DNA of 8,316 nucleotides from JACXVD01 sp047975785 (GCA_047975785.1 JBKEEC010000029.1:1-8316); one strand, 5' to 3'. Shown: positions 1 to 6,959, numbered from the stretch's first letter. Program-made: numbers and translations. The notes: generated by a model from the sequence alone, not told the origin.

Positions 1-711
1 CTCTTCAACCCGGCCTTTCTGGGGCTGTTGCTGATCCTCTTCTTCATGGGCCGCCTCTTCGGCAAGCTCACGAAGAATATCCGGCTGTGGAAACTGCTGC
101 TGCTCGGATATTTCGCCCTCTTCATCTACGCCCCCGTCCGCGATGCTGGCCCCATCCTGGGCGGGATTTTTATTGCCGGGATGCTGAGCAACCATGTCGG
201 GAGGTTTGTTTCTGCGCTATCCTGGGCAGGAAATCTGGGCGATGCGCTCTTCGCCTTCAGATATCGCAGCGCCTATGAGGATATCCGGCGCAGGGAACGC
301 GAGATCGAGGAACGGGAACGCAGGCTCAGAGAGGCCGAACAGCGTCAGGCTTACCAACAGCAGGAACACGGGCACCACGCCCGCACTGGCTGGCAGCAAG
401 AGGCGAAGGGTTTCCGGCAGAAGGCAGGACAGCAGAAATCCGGCACATCATCCGGGGCGCGGCAACAGGACGCAGCGGGTGGAAAAAGCCGCGATCAGCA
501 GCGACAAACGCACAGCTACAGCACTCCGCCACAGAACGACACTCGCAACAAGCATCTGAAAACGCTTGGCCTGAAGCCCGGACGCAACTACAGTCCTGAT
601 GAAATCAAACGCGCATACCATCGCAAGGCCATGAAGGTGCATCCCGATGCCGGAGGTTCGCAGGCAGAGCTAATCGAGGTGATCAGTGCGTGGGAGTGGC
701 TACGAGCGTAA
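1..711 (+). CDS. Membrane-anchored protein with C-terminal J domain (partial at 5' edge)
   Basis: The reading frame is open from the first base, so the true start is probably upstream. An in-frame TTG at 28 and ATG at 46 are the only visible alternatives. Numbered from window codon 1 (236 codons), the N-terminus is strongly hydrophobic, with about two to three membrane segments in residues 1-75. A charged Arg/Glu-rich coiled-coil follows (about 90-115), then a Gln/Ser/Gly-rich low-complexity linker (115-180). The C-terminal domain has the order of a J domain: helix I (KHLKTLGL), helix II (DEIKRAYHRKAMKV), the invariant HPD at 214-216, and a short helix III ending in AWEWLRA. J domains stimulate the ATPase of DnaK/Hsp70. 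A C-terminal J domain on a membrane anchor suggests recruiting DnaK to the membrane, as DjlA does, but no TerB-like domain is seen. It ends 21 bp before the convergent gene. The substrate is unknown. Confidence 0.85.
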   Translation, partial: LFNPAFLGLLLILFFMGRLFGKLTKNIRLWKLLLLGYFALFIYAPVRDAGPILGGIFIAGMLSNHVGRFVSALSWAGNLGDALFAFRYRSAYEDIRRREREIEERERRLREAEQRQAYQQQEHGHHARTGWQQEAKGFRQKAGQQKSGTSSGARQQDAAGGKSRDQQRQTHSYSTPPQNDTRNKHLKTLGLKPGRNYSPDEIKRAYHRKAMKVHPDAGGSQAELIEVISAWEWLRA

Positions 712-732
712 GGTCGGCTGTTAAATCCAACT

Positions 733-1890
733 TCATTCACGTACCCATTCATCCAATCGGGCATCACGAAAGATGGTCGTTTCAGATAGCACCTCCTGAC
801 ACACTCTCCTGTGAAGCCTTTGTTTTCTTTGAAGAAAAATCTCTTCTAGCTGCCGCTTTCCAATCCATTCTTCACTATTAGAGAAGAACTTCTTACTACC
901 GCTGCTCTCAACGATCTTGCTAAAATTTTCTAATGTCGGCTCAAGGTTTGTATTAAATTTCTCAATAGCGCAGATACTTCTAAAAAGCTCGTCAGAGTTG
1001 ATTGAGTTCCATCCAACGATCATCCCAGTCAGCACTGGTCTAATATCGAATGGAATATTATTCCCGGCTGCGGATGAACGGTTTTCTCTATGCCTCATAA
1101 TTGAAAATGTTACCGGATCTGGAAGATATGATATCTCATCCTTTATGGCCAGGCCCGAAAATTTATCACCGCCAACAAGTAAATCACCACGCCATATACA
1201 TTCCTCACACCACCATAAAAATTTCATTGAGCATTGATGTATTGATTTCCCAACTCTCGCTTCGAGCGTATCGCCTGATCTAATATCAAGAGGGTCATCA
1301 ATTTTCTGAAGGCAGAATGGCTCAATAACAATTTTTTTTGCGCTAGAGAACCGTAACATGGCATAGAATCCAGCATACTTCCTGTTTACATGCTGAGCTT
1401 GGGCCGACCATAAATTTTGTTTTTTAGGTAATTTTCGAGCTCCTCGGCGGGCAATATCCCTAGAGAGAACGCCAAGTAGGTTTGATCTCTCCCTCCATGG
1501 AGTCGTAGCCGCATCAATCTGATCTATAATCTCTTGAATTAATCTTGAATGAAGAGACGCTTTTCCAAGCACTTTCCTATCCCAATATGATATGAGAAAG
1601 TCTGCATAACGCAGATCGCACGACCCCGTTTGCGTAGGCCAGTTCCGCATAGCGCTTTCGTTCGCATACTGATGTTCAAGGAAGTAGTCTTTTTGTACTG
1701 CTTCTTGTCGAAAGCGGATCATGTCCTGCAGGAGGGTGCTGGGGGTGACTCCTGCATCTAACTGCTGCACATCCGCAACGAAGCGATCAAACCATCCATC
1801 CGCATACGAATCAGTCACTCTTGCCTCTTGCTTCTGCATCAAGGCCCCGTGGCGGGAACAGACATCTGGCTGTGGGGCGTGCGAGATCAT
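733..1890 (-). CDS. Hypothetical protein, 385 aa, minus-strand member of a divergent pair
   Basis: I do not recognise this protein. It starts with ATG at 1888-1890, but there is no clear ribosome site there. Met18 (codon 1837-1839) has a GGGG stretch just upstream and is a real alternative. No signal peptide or membrane span is evident, so a cytoplasmic protein is likely. Residues 25-135 look helical and charged. The middle is mixed alpha/beta, with a Cys/Trp cluster at about 218-233 (HQC, then WWCEECIW). The last 60 residues are strongly basic and helical (KRQLEEIFLQRKQRLHRR). The C-X2-C pair has no clear partner pair, so zinc binding is only a possibility. The distal two-thirds (about 733-1600) is markedly AT-rich and uses A/T-ending codons, unlike the flanking genes, which suggests transfer. 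It is divergent from the gene starting at 2085, and the two are likely one module. Confidence is high that it is a gene and nil on function. Confidence 0.8.
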   Translation of the reverse strand: MISHAPQPDVCSRHGALMQKQEARVTDSYADGWFDRFVADVQQLDAGVTPSTLLQDMIRFRQEAVQKDYFLEHQYANESAMRNWPTQTGSCDLRYADFLISYWDRKVLGKASLHSRLIQEIIDQIDAATTPWRERSNLLGVLSRDIARRGARKLPKKQNLWSAQAQHVNRKYAGFYAMLRFSSAKKIVIEPFCLQKIDDPLDIRSGDTLEARVGKSIHQCSMKFLWWCEECIWRGDLLVGGDKFSGLAIKDEISYLPDPVTFSIMRHRENRSSAAGNNIPFDIRPVLTGMIVGWNSINSDELFRSICAIEKFNTNLEPTLENFSKIVESSGSKKFFSNSEEWIGKRQLEEIFLQRKQRLHRRVCQEVLSETTIFRDARLDEWVRE

Positions 1891-2084
1891 TTAGCATTGT
1901 CTCGAACTATTGTTCAATACCTGCCGAATTTTACGTAGGTATGGCATTGCATCTCCCCTTAATCGCCCACATAGTGCGAGGAAATGCAGGCTCAGAAGTG
2001 GGTAGCTGCGTGGTGCCCGCCAAGGCCGGGCTAGGCAGAATAGGCAGACTATGACAAAAATAGTTTTTGGGGGCATCCGCTGAC
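1891..2084. promoter_or_regulatory. Shared upstream region of the divergent pair
   Basis: This stretch separates two divergent start codons and so must hold both promoters. I could not assign convincing -35/-10 pairs. Visible elements are a GCCCG/CGGGC inverted repeat near 2014-2030, two copies of AGGCAGA near 2034-2050, and the symmetric CAAAAA-TAG-TTTTTG at 2055-2069. The last ends against a G run that may be the ribosome site for the ATG at 2085. A ten-codon ORF (ATG 2051, stop 2081-2083) ends two bases before that ATG. It has no ribosome site and I do not call it. Confidence 0.4.
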
Positions 2085-3098
2085 ATGCCCGAATTAGGCG
2101 ATACCGCAGCGACCCATGGCGCACCATCCTCCGCAGTGGAGACACGGCAACTTGGGGAAGGAGACGCTGAGGCTTTCCTACAAGCCCTTCAAGGTGCGCG
2201 CCCGTCAGAAGGTCGACTTGAAGTCTTTCTGGTCGGAATGCCCTGTGATGGTGCCGATACCATGGCCCATCTTCGCGACAAGGTGCTTTCATTGCCAGAT
2301 AGTGCCTCTTGCCCGGATTTGCAGGCTATTGGGAACATTTCACAAACAGCGAATGCAATTATTTCTGCGATTTCTTTAGCAAACGAAGAAAAAAACAGCG
2401 TTATATTTCTTTCGGGTGCCGCTTCGGTTGTGCGTGATGGTCGGTTTTCTTCATCAATACAAAGGCGCAGCCGAGATGAGCTGCGGAAAGCGGCTCTTAA
2501 AAAAAGAGGGTTCGCATTAGTTATACCATATCAAAAAATTGACGGATCAGTTAAGACGGATATAATAAATTTCTTTTCCGGTCTTATTTCGGATTCGCGG
2601 CATTCGAACTACTTCAGCGCAGGTAATATTTCTTTAAATTTATGGAACTTGAAGGAAGGAATTGATTTCTCAGATATACCAAAAAGAGCGGCAGAAGCCG
2701 CTCATAATGAAATTGAAAAAGTAGCTGCTCGCGTATTTTTAGCAGTCTGGGACATCACCAGAGATAAGCTCAACACACCACTGCAAGATGCAATGAATAA
2801 TATTGCAGATGAAAAGAGGGAACACATTCTATCCCTGCTCGTTAAGGGAATGAAAGAAGGAGGCAGTCGGGCGAATGACCGTCCTTGGGACATCTACAAA
2901 GTGGCCGAGGAATCGCGTAAACGCATCTTGAGCGCGGTAGTAAGGGAGATCGTTCCTGTCTACAATCCAGCGGTAGATTCCTCACCAGAGAAATTTATTC
3001 ACGACAACATTAAGCCGTATCTTGACAGTTTTTCGCTGCCACTGAACTGCTTGGGACAGATGTCACCAAGCGCATACAGCGCAAAATATGGTCTTTAG
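2085..3098 (+). CDS. Hypothetical protein, 337 aa, plus-strand member of a divergent pair
   Basis: I do not recognise this protein. I chose ATG 2085, which has a GGGGG run 11 bases upstream. An in-frame TTG at 2067 would add six residues but has no ribosome site. There is no signal peptide or membrane span. Residues 1-43 are Ala/Gly-rich and probably flexible. Residues 45-165 look alpha/beta, with strands RLEVFLVGMP (44-53), NSVIFLSGAAS (104-114) and GFALVIPY (142-149) separated by helices. This is reminiscent of a Rossmann-like or other nucleotide-handling fold, but no P-loop or other diagnostic motif is visible. Residues 195-295 are largely helical and charged. The part after about 2300 is AT-rich, like the distal part of the divergent gene, which supports the two having arrived together. 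A perfect hairpin starts eight bases after the stop. Confidence 0.8.
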   Translation: MPELGDTAATHGAPSSAVETRQLGEGDAEAFLQALQGARPSEGRLEVFLVGMPCDGADTMAHLRDKVLSLPDSASCPDLQAIGNISQTANAIISAISLANEEKNSVIFLSGAASVVRDGRFSSSIQRRSRDELRKAALKKRGFALVIPYQKIDGSVKTDIINFFSGLISDSRHSNYFSAGNISLNLWNLKEGIDFSDIPKRAAEAAHNEIEKVAARVFLAVWDITRDKLNTPLQDAMNNIADEKREHILSLLVKGMKEGGSRANDRPWDIYKVAEESRKRILSAVVREIVPVYNPAVDSSPEKFIHDNIKPYLDSFSLPLNCLGQMSPSAYSAKYGL

Positions 3099-3105
3099 AC
3101 GGTAC

Positions 3106-3282
3106 GGTCCGAACTGCTCATTGCATTTCGGACCTTCGTGTGCGATACAGTCGCTAGGGCTGATACGCACGGTTGCACATCACTTGTATCAGTGGGCGGA
3201 AACCAATGGCACCGCCCCCTCGAACTTTTCGAGGCCTGTTGCCGCATAGCAACAGGCGCGACAAGGTTTTCCACCTTCCGCG
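3106..3282. other. Dense inverted-repeat array (candidate structured RNA or DNA element)
   Basis: Between the stop at 3098 and the ribosome site at 3302, the sequence is packed with hairpins. They are GGTCCGAA/TTCGGACC (3106-3113/3127-3134), GCGA/TCGC (3142-3145/3151-3154), CTGATAC/GTATCAG (3160-3166/3186-3192), GGGCGG/CCGCCC (3194-3199/3212-3217), CCTCGAA/TTCGAGG (3218-3224/3228-3234), CCTGTTGC/GCAACAGG (3235-3242/3249-3256), and CGCG plus AAGGT paired with ACCTT plus CGCG (3257-3282). All stems listed are perfect except the last, which has a small internal loop. The final four abut with no spacer. No T-run follows any of them, so they are not classic terminators. It could be the structured leader of the operon at 3316, a free small RNA, or a DNA cruciform or recombination site. 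I know no named family that matches. Confidence 0.65.
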
Positions 3283-3301
3283 TCCCCGATGAGGATTGCC
3301 C

Positions 3302-3308
3302 GGAGGAG
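3302..3308 (+). promoter_or_regulatory. Strong Shine-Dalgarno site for the 64-aa ORF
   Basis: GGAGGAG lies seven bases before ATG 3316. This is the main evidence that the short ORF is translated. It also places the hairpin array (ending at 3282) in the leader of this mRNA. Confidence 0.7.
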
Positions 3309-3315
3309 AAAGGCC

Positions 3316-3510
3316 ATGTCCGCCACCTGCCACGTGTGTTTTCCATGCTCCTTGTCCCTAGCGGAGCTGGATTGGTTCTCTAGAAACACTGGCCTCACAT
3401 TCAGTCTCGCCGAGGCCACGGTTATCGCCCGCTGCCGTGCTCCTGAGAATTTTCGGGCGATCTGTGATGCTGCGCGCCTGTACTTGGGAGGAAGATGCGA
3501 TGCTGCTTGA
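3316..3510 (+). CDS. Small Cys-rich protein, 64 aa, first gene of a coupled operon
   Basis: I do not recognise it. The case for a gene is a near-ideal ribosome site (GGAGGAG, 7-base spacing) and an 11-base overlap with the next start codon (ATG at 3500, TGA at 3508-3510), the pattern expected of translational coupling. The frame also stays open further upstream, but ATG 3316 is the start with a ribosome site. The N-terminus carries a C-X2-C-X2-C motif (Cys5, 8, 11), and further Cys lie at 40, 49 and 61. This could bind zinc or a metal cluster. The rest is an Ala-rich amphipathic helical stretch (LSLAELDWF, FSLAEATVIARC, FRAICDAARLYL). It might instead be a leader peptide whose translation gates the membrane-protein gene. 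Base composition does not decide strongly between coding and noncoding. Confidence 0.5.
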   Translation: MSATCHVCFPCSLSLAELDWFSRNTGLTFSLAEATVIARCRAPENFRAICDAARLYLGGRCDAA

Positions 3511-4618
3511 TGTCTTCGTTATCCGGCAACCTTCTACTGATCAGAAGCATGTCAACCGCACCCAACGTATCGCGCGGATCGACGAATCTGAAGCCCGCAA
3601 GATAGCTGCAGAAGCAGCTTCCTATGCCGAGTTCGATGCTGAGAACAGCCACATCGAAGAAGAGCTGAAGCGTGAAATCGATGCTGCGCGTATGCATCAA
3701 CAAATTGCCAAACGGCGTGTCAGCGAACCCGATGAAGCATATGATCAGCATCGGATCATACGAACAGTGGTAAGCGCCGATCAGCATGTGAAGCGCACCG
3801 CAAGGGCGCGAAGGCATGGACTTCTGACTGGAGCCGCAAATGCCGCACTGTTTGTCGCTGAAGGTGTGATGGTTTCGGAAGTGGTTATTGCGTCCGGGAT
3901 GTTCTCATTCCTGAATACAATCTGGGGCCACCTTGCCGCAGCGGCTACCTTCCGTCTGGCCCGGTGGGCTGGCTTCACGAAAATTGGCGCGATGCGTCTT
4001 AAGCGAAACCATACCAGCCAAGACACCTACCTCTCCAAAATGTGGGCTGCGCAGAAAGCCGCGTTCATCCTCTGGGTGGCCTGTATGGCCTTGCTCTTCG
4101 CACCGAGTATCGCAAGCGGTACGCTGATCGACAGCGATCCCTTCGCTCAAGTACCGCAATGGGCAACGTTCGCTCAAGAACACGCCAAGGCGCTGACGGC
4201 CACCTTAGGCGCGTTCTACGGCCCCCTGCTGATTCTGCTGGTTCTGATTCAGCTGTATCTGGGGGGATCATATTTGTCCTTCATCGCCCTGACGGAAGCG
4301 GACGCCTACAATGATGCCAAAAAGATCGTGTCGCGTCTGCCTGAAGAGAAGTCGTTCCTCAAAGACGCGACAGATACCCTTCTTGCAGAGATGAGAGACG
4401 TGGAGCGCGATTTGGGCCGCTGTGAAGGACAACTGAAGCTCCTTCAGAGTGCGCGGGCCGCTCATGCTGAGTGCTTTATTGGCGAGGTTGAAGCTCTGCG
4501 TCACCGGGGCCTGGTGGCTTTCCATCAAGCAATTGATGCCTCCGTTGCAAATGTGGTGCAGCCCGCCAATGTCGAGACCCCCGACGCCGAAAATGCGCAA
4601 GCCGCCAGACTAAACTGA
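3500..4618 (+). CDS. Multi-pass membrane protein with N- and C-terminal coiled coils
   Basis: Unrecognised, 372 aa. I chose ATG 3500 because GGAGG at 3488-3492 sits seven bases upstream. A GTG at 3437 in the same frame would add 21 residues but has no ribosome site. Residues 25-75 are a charged, probably coiled-coil region rich in Ala/Glu/Arg. About four hydrophobic segments follow, near 108-130, 132-153, 186-206 and 236-264. A basic stretch (ARWAGFTKIGAMRLKRN) lies between the second and third and probably faces the cytoplasm. Residues 265-345 are again charged and helical (TDTLLAEMRDVERDLGRCEG). The layout suggests an inner-membrane scaffold with two cytoplasmic coiled-coil ends. It overlaps the gene before by 11 bases and the gene after by one base (TGATG), so the three should be co-translated. 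Its exported neighbour is the obvious candidate partner. No enzymatic motif is seen. Confidence 0.85.
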   Translation: MLLDVFVIRQPSTDQKHVNRTQRIARIDESEARKIAAEAASYAEFDAENSHIEEELKREIDAARMHQQIAKRRVSEPDEAYDQHRIIRTVVSADQHVKRTARARRHGLLTGAANAALFVAEGVMVSEVVIASGMFSFLNTIWGHLAAAATFRLARWAGFTKIGAMRLKRNHTSQDTYLSKMWAAQKAAFILWVACMALLFAPSIASGTLIDSDPFAQVPQWATFAQEHAKALTATLGAFYGPLLILLVLIQLYLGGSYLSFIALTEADAYNDAKKIVSRLPEEKSFLKDATDTLLAEMRDVERDLGRCEGQLKLLQSARAAHAECFIGEVEALRHRGLVAFHQAIDASVANVVQPANVETPDAENAQAARLN

Positions 4619-6021
4619 TGGATGATAGTATGCATATTAAACAAGTATCCATAATCCTTGGGCTCGCCGCATCATGCGGCAGCCCCTCCATGGCGGATAA
4701 TTTCGTGCTGGCCTTACCTGCGTCTTTGGACCGCGCTCAAGCCACTCAAGTCTACAACGATCTAATGAATTTGGTTTCGAACGAAGCAGAGACTGATGAT
4801 CGAATCATTATTTACGACGCAGGAAACCAATCGCTTATCGCAGATATGCACGTTCCATCTGACGGTAGCGAAAGCATACGTAACAGACGTTTGCGCGCCA
4901 TGAGCCATGGCGTAGAGGCCTTTGGTGGTTTCGTGAAGGATCATTATATCTCGCAACCCACCGAAGACCCTGCCAATCAGAATATCTATCTGCCGCAGCT
5001 TCTAAACGAACTCTCGACACAGACACTGGCCAATATGAACCGTGAAGCGTCACGCAGTTGTGTGTTGATTATCGGCAACGCGCAGTATGATGACCGTCGC
5101 GAGGAAGGGTTCTCAATGACCGGCGGCTATTTTCCGAGTGACGGTTTTATCGTTGGAAGCCAAACCCAAAGCCCATTTGGGACCGCTGATAAGCAGGGCT
5201 TTCTTACAGGCATGAACGTCCACTTTGTCTACACCGACGACTCTTGGGCCAGCGATGTGCACTTGCTGCGGACGTATCGAACTTGGTCCTTGTTTGTACG
5301 GGCGCAAGGAGGCGTTCTCAGTACGTTCACACCAGACATTGCAACGGCTATGGATCGTTGGAAGAGCTGTGATATCAAGCCGGGCAGGTCCTTTTCTTAC
5401 GACTCCACACGTGACATTCAAGCAATGATTGAATGGACGCGAGCCCCGGCCCCCGATGAGAATACTTCTAGCGAAGAGGCGGTAACTACGGGAGAGCCCT
5501 CTGCTGCACTACTGGCAAACGATGACTGGTTGCGTCGTGAAAATATCAACCGTAGCGACGAGCCTCCTACATCACAAAGCGGCTCAATGAAACTTGGCAT
5601 TCGCTGGGGCGATCAGCAGTCATGTGGGGGCGTGGATATGGACCTCTACACCCGAACGACCCCTAGCTATGATTACCTCTTTTTCAACAACAAAACGACC
5701 GTGGACGGCCGTTTTAATAAGGATATCACGGACGCCTCGCAGCTCGGTATGTCTAACGGTATGGAGTACGTCGATTTGTTCGACGTTCAGGACCTTTCAC
5801 AACTAGAAATCATGGTCAATCATTACGCAGGACAGTGTGACGGCGGCGTTGAAGGAGTGGTCCGAGCCTACTTTAATGGCATCGTTTACGAGCAACCGTT
5901 TGCGGTACAGTCTTCTTCAGGAAACTCCGGAGGCCAGCGTGGGCAAGCTGAAAATTCAGAATACTGGACCATTGTTGACCCCAAGCGGCTGTTCAACCTA
6001 ACCTCAACAGAAGGGCGCTAA
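4618..6021 (+). CDS. Exported protein with vWA-like region and DUF2135-like C-terminal domain
   Basis: 467 aa, starting in the TGATG overlap with the previous stop; Met5 is an alternative start. Residues 5-26 form a signal peptide, with a likely cleavage after SMA (24-26). AASC (17-20) is also compatible with a loose lipobox, so a lipoprotein anchored at Cys20 cannot be excluded. Residues 28-155 alternate strands and helices (NFVLALPAS, DRIIIYDAGN, SCVLIIGNAQYDD) like a von Willebrand A fold, but the metal-binding DxSxS motif is absent, so the resemblance is tentative. Residues 276-320 are a Ser/Thr/Glu/Pro-rich linker. Residues 323-430 (LGIRWG, VDMDLYTRT, FNKDITDA, EIMVNHYAG) resemble the beta-sandwich of DUF2135/YfaP-type secreted proteins. 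Four Cys remain after processing (148, 251, 336, 407), enough for two disulfides. Its role is probably at the cell surface or in the periplasm, with the membrane protein encoded just upstream. Confidence 0.85.
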   Translation: MDDSMHIKQVSIILGLAASCGSPSMADNFVLALPASLDRAQATQVYNDLMNLVSNEAETDDRIIIYDAGNQSLIADMHVPSDGSESIRNRRLRAMSHGVEAFGGFVKDHYISQPTEDPANQNIYLPQLLNELSTQTLANMNREASRSCVLIIGNAQYDDRREEGFSMTGGYFPSDGFIVGSQTQSPFGTADKQGFLTGMNVHFVYTDDSWASDVHLLRTYRTWSLFVRAQGGVLSTFTPDIATAMDRWKSCDIKPGRSFSYDSTRDIQAMIEWTRAPAPDENTSSEEAVTTGEPSAALLANDDWLRRENINRSDEPPTSQSGSMKLGIRWGDQQSCGGVDMDLYTRTTPSYDYLFFNNKTTVDGRFNKDITDASQLGMSNGMEYVDLFDVQDLSQLEIMVNHYAGQCDGGVEGVVRAYFNGIVYEQPFAVQSSSGNSGGQRGQAENSEYWTIVDPKRLFNLTSTEGR

Positions 6022-6036
6022 CCTTATCGCCAACCT

Positions 6037-6062
6037 GGGATAACTTTTCCCTGTTTACAGGG
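6037..6062. terminator. Possible terminator hairpins between convergent genes
   Basis: Two overlapping, mutually exclusive stems lie in the 77-bp gap between convergent genes: GGGA/TCCC (6037-6040/6048-6051) and CCCTG-TTTA-CAGGG (6049-6062). A T4 run lies at 6045-6048 on the plus strand, before the second stem rather than after it. This is therefore not a textbook intrinsic terminator on either strand. Confidence 0.25.
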
Positions 6063-6098
6063 TGAGGAGGATCGTCCGGGCGCAGCACGGTATGACTG

Positions 6099-6959
6099 TC
6101 AGAAGATCGTAGAAGCAAGTGGTAACAAGAGAAGGGTGACTGCCAGAACCCAAACTGCTCGCCGACCATATACAAAAGCATTGTAGTGCTTGGCCACTGC
6201 CCTAGGAGATCCAAGGGGTTTAACCTCGCTGGAGGATATTAGCGGTATTATCTCTGTCGTTATATGCTCCAATGACGTGCATGTCGTATGGTTATGTGAA
6301 AAAAATCTATCGCATGCGAAGGCGTTTAAGAACCCCGCAAACCCCACATCGCTGTAGCTATCCGGCCGAACGATGCTTGCAATATATGGCCAATAGTCTT
6401 TGGTACCGGCGTCATTCACGAATAAATCTGAGCAATCGAATAGCGCAAGACCATGACGTCGATGGCAATTACTGCCGACGAAGGCTATTGTGCCAAACTT
6501 TAGGTTTGGATTCTTCCTTACCAAGCTTTGCGCTATGTCCGCGAACAACGCGGAGCCCATACTATGGGCAATCACATTTATCGAAGCGTAATTCTTGCGT
6601 GAAGCAATTGCGCTGATTTGGTCTACAAAACTGTCCCTAAAACCTTGCAAACCTATACGCAAAACCAGATGCCAGCTAGACAGGCGGTCAATACTACCAC
6701 CATTTCCGCGAACAGGCACAAAAAGTACTTCCCTGCCGTCCCAGAGAAGCTCATGCATCCTCGCTTCTTGAGCCCACCAACCGTTAGTACGTATTCCGGG
6801 TATTAGAAATACTAGATGAGGTGCATCATCGTGTATCCCTGCAAGTTCTTCGGGAGCGAGGACCTCGATATCACTCTCATCAATATCCTCCTCATCAACA
6901 GGGTCAAACTCTAACGATATCTCTGAAATCTCTCGCGCCAATGACGTCACCCCCAGCAT
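6099..6959 (-). CDS. Alpha/beta-hydrolase-fold protein with C-terminal membrane anchor
   Basis: 286 aa. The N-terminus is very acidic (about 18-45, PVDEEDIDESDIEV). The fold then begins with strand HLVFLIPG (48-55) and the oxyanion-type turn PGIRTNG. The nucleophile elbow is AHSMG, with catalytic Ser133. Asp183 or Asp188 (NDAGTKDYWP) and His222 or His224 (SHNH) could complete the triad, but I cannot assign these firmly. Residues 268-286 are a single hydrophobic helix at the very end (VWVLAVTLLLLPLASTIF), so the enzyme is probably tail-anchored with the catalytic domain in the cytoplasm. A lipase or esterase acting on membrane lipid or an acyl chain is plausible; the substrate is unknown. Start choice is uncertain because no ribosome site precedes ATG 6957-6959, and GTG at codon 4 is possible. 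It converges on the exported-protein gene, so it is a neighbour but not in the same transcript. Confidence 0.82.
   Translation of the reverse strand: MLGVTSLAREISEISLEFDPVDEEDIDESDIEVLAPEELAGIHDDAPHLVFLIPGIRTNGWWAQEARMHELLWDGREVLFVPVRGNGGSIDRLSSWHLVLRIGLQGFRDSFVDQISAIASRKNYASINVIAHSMGSALFADIAQSLVRKNPNLKFGTIAFVGSNCHRRHGLALFDCSDLFVNDAGTKDYWPYIASIVRPDSYSDVGFAGFLNAFACDRFFSHNHTTCTSLEHITTEIIPLISSSEVKPLGSPRAVAKHYNAFVYGRRAVWVLAVTLLLLPLASTIF
6942..6949. repeat. TGACGTCA palindrome inside the hydrolase start region
   Basis: A perfect 8-bp palindrome overlaps codons 4-6 of the hydrolase gene. A second TGACGT half lies about 26 bp away, near 6968-6973, on the upstream side of the start. The pair could be a repressor site or chance; nothing else supports it. 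Confidence 0.25.

Noticed and set aside
1891..2292. 133-codon minus-strand open frame over the divergent intergenic region
   Set aside because: It overlaps the start of the 2085-3098 gene, has an Arg/Pro/Leu-rich shadow-like composition and would leave no promoter region for the pair.
3106..3282. Retron RNA, integron attC site or tRNA-like element
   Set aside because: No reverse transcriptase is in the window. The attC consensus ends (RYYYAAC/GTTRRRY) are not found at the stems. No cloverleaf with acceptor stem can be drawn.
3138..3383. 81-codon plus-strand open frame through the hairpin array
   Set aside because: No ribosome site, and it runs through the stems. The ORF at 3316 in another frame has far better start evidence.
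3189..3419. 76-codon minus-strand open frame
   Set aside because: No ribosome site, and it overlaps the better-supported plus-strand ORF and the hairpin array. I cannot exclude decayed coding sequence.
3422..3817. 131-codon minus-strand open frame opposite the membrane-protein gene
   Set aside because: It is antisense to a well-supported coding frame with a good ribosome site, with no start signal of its own.
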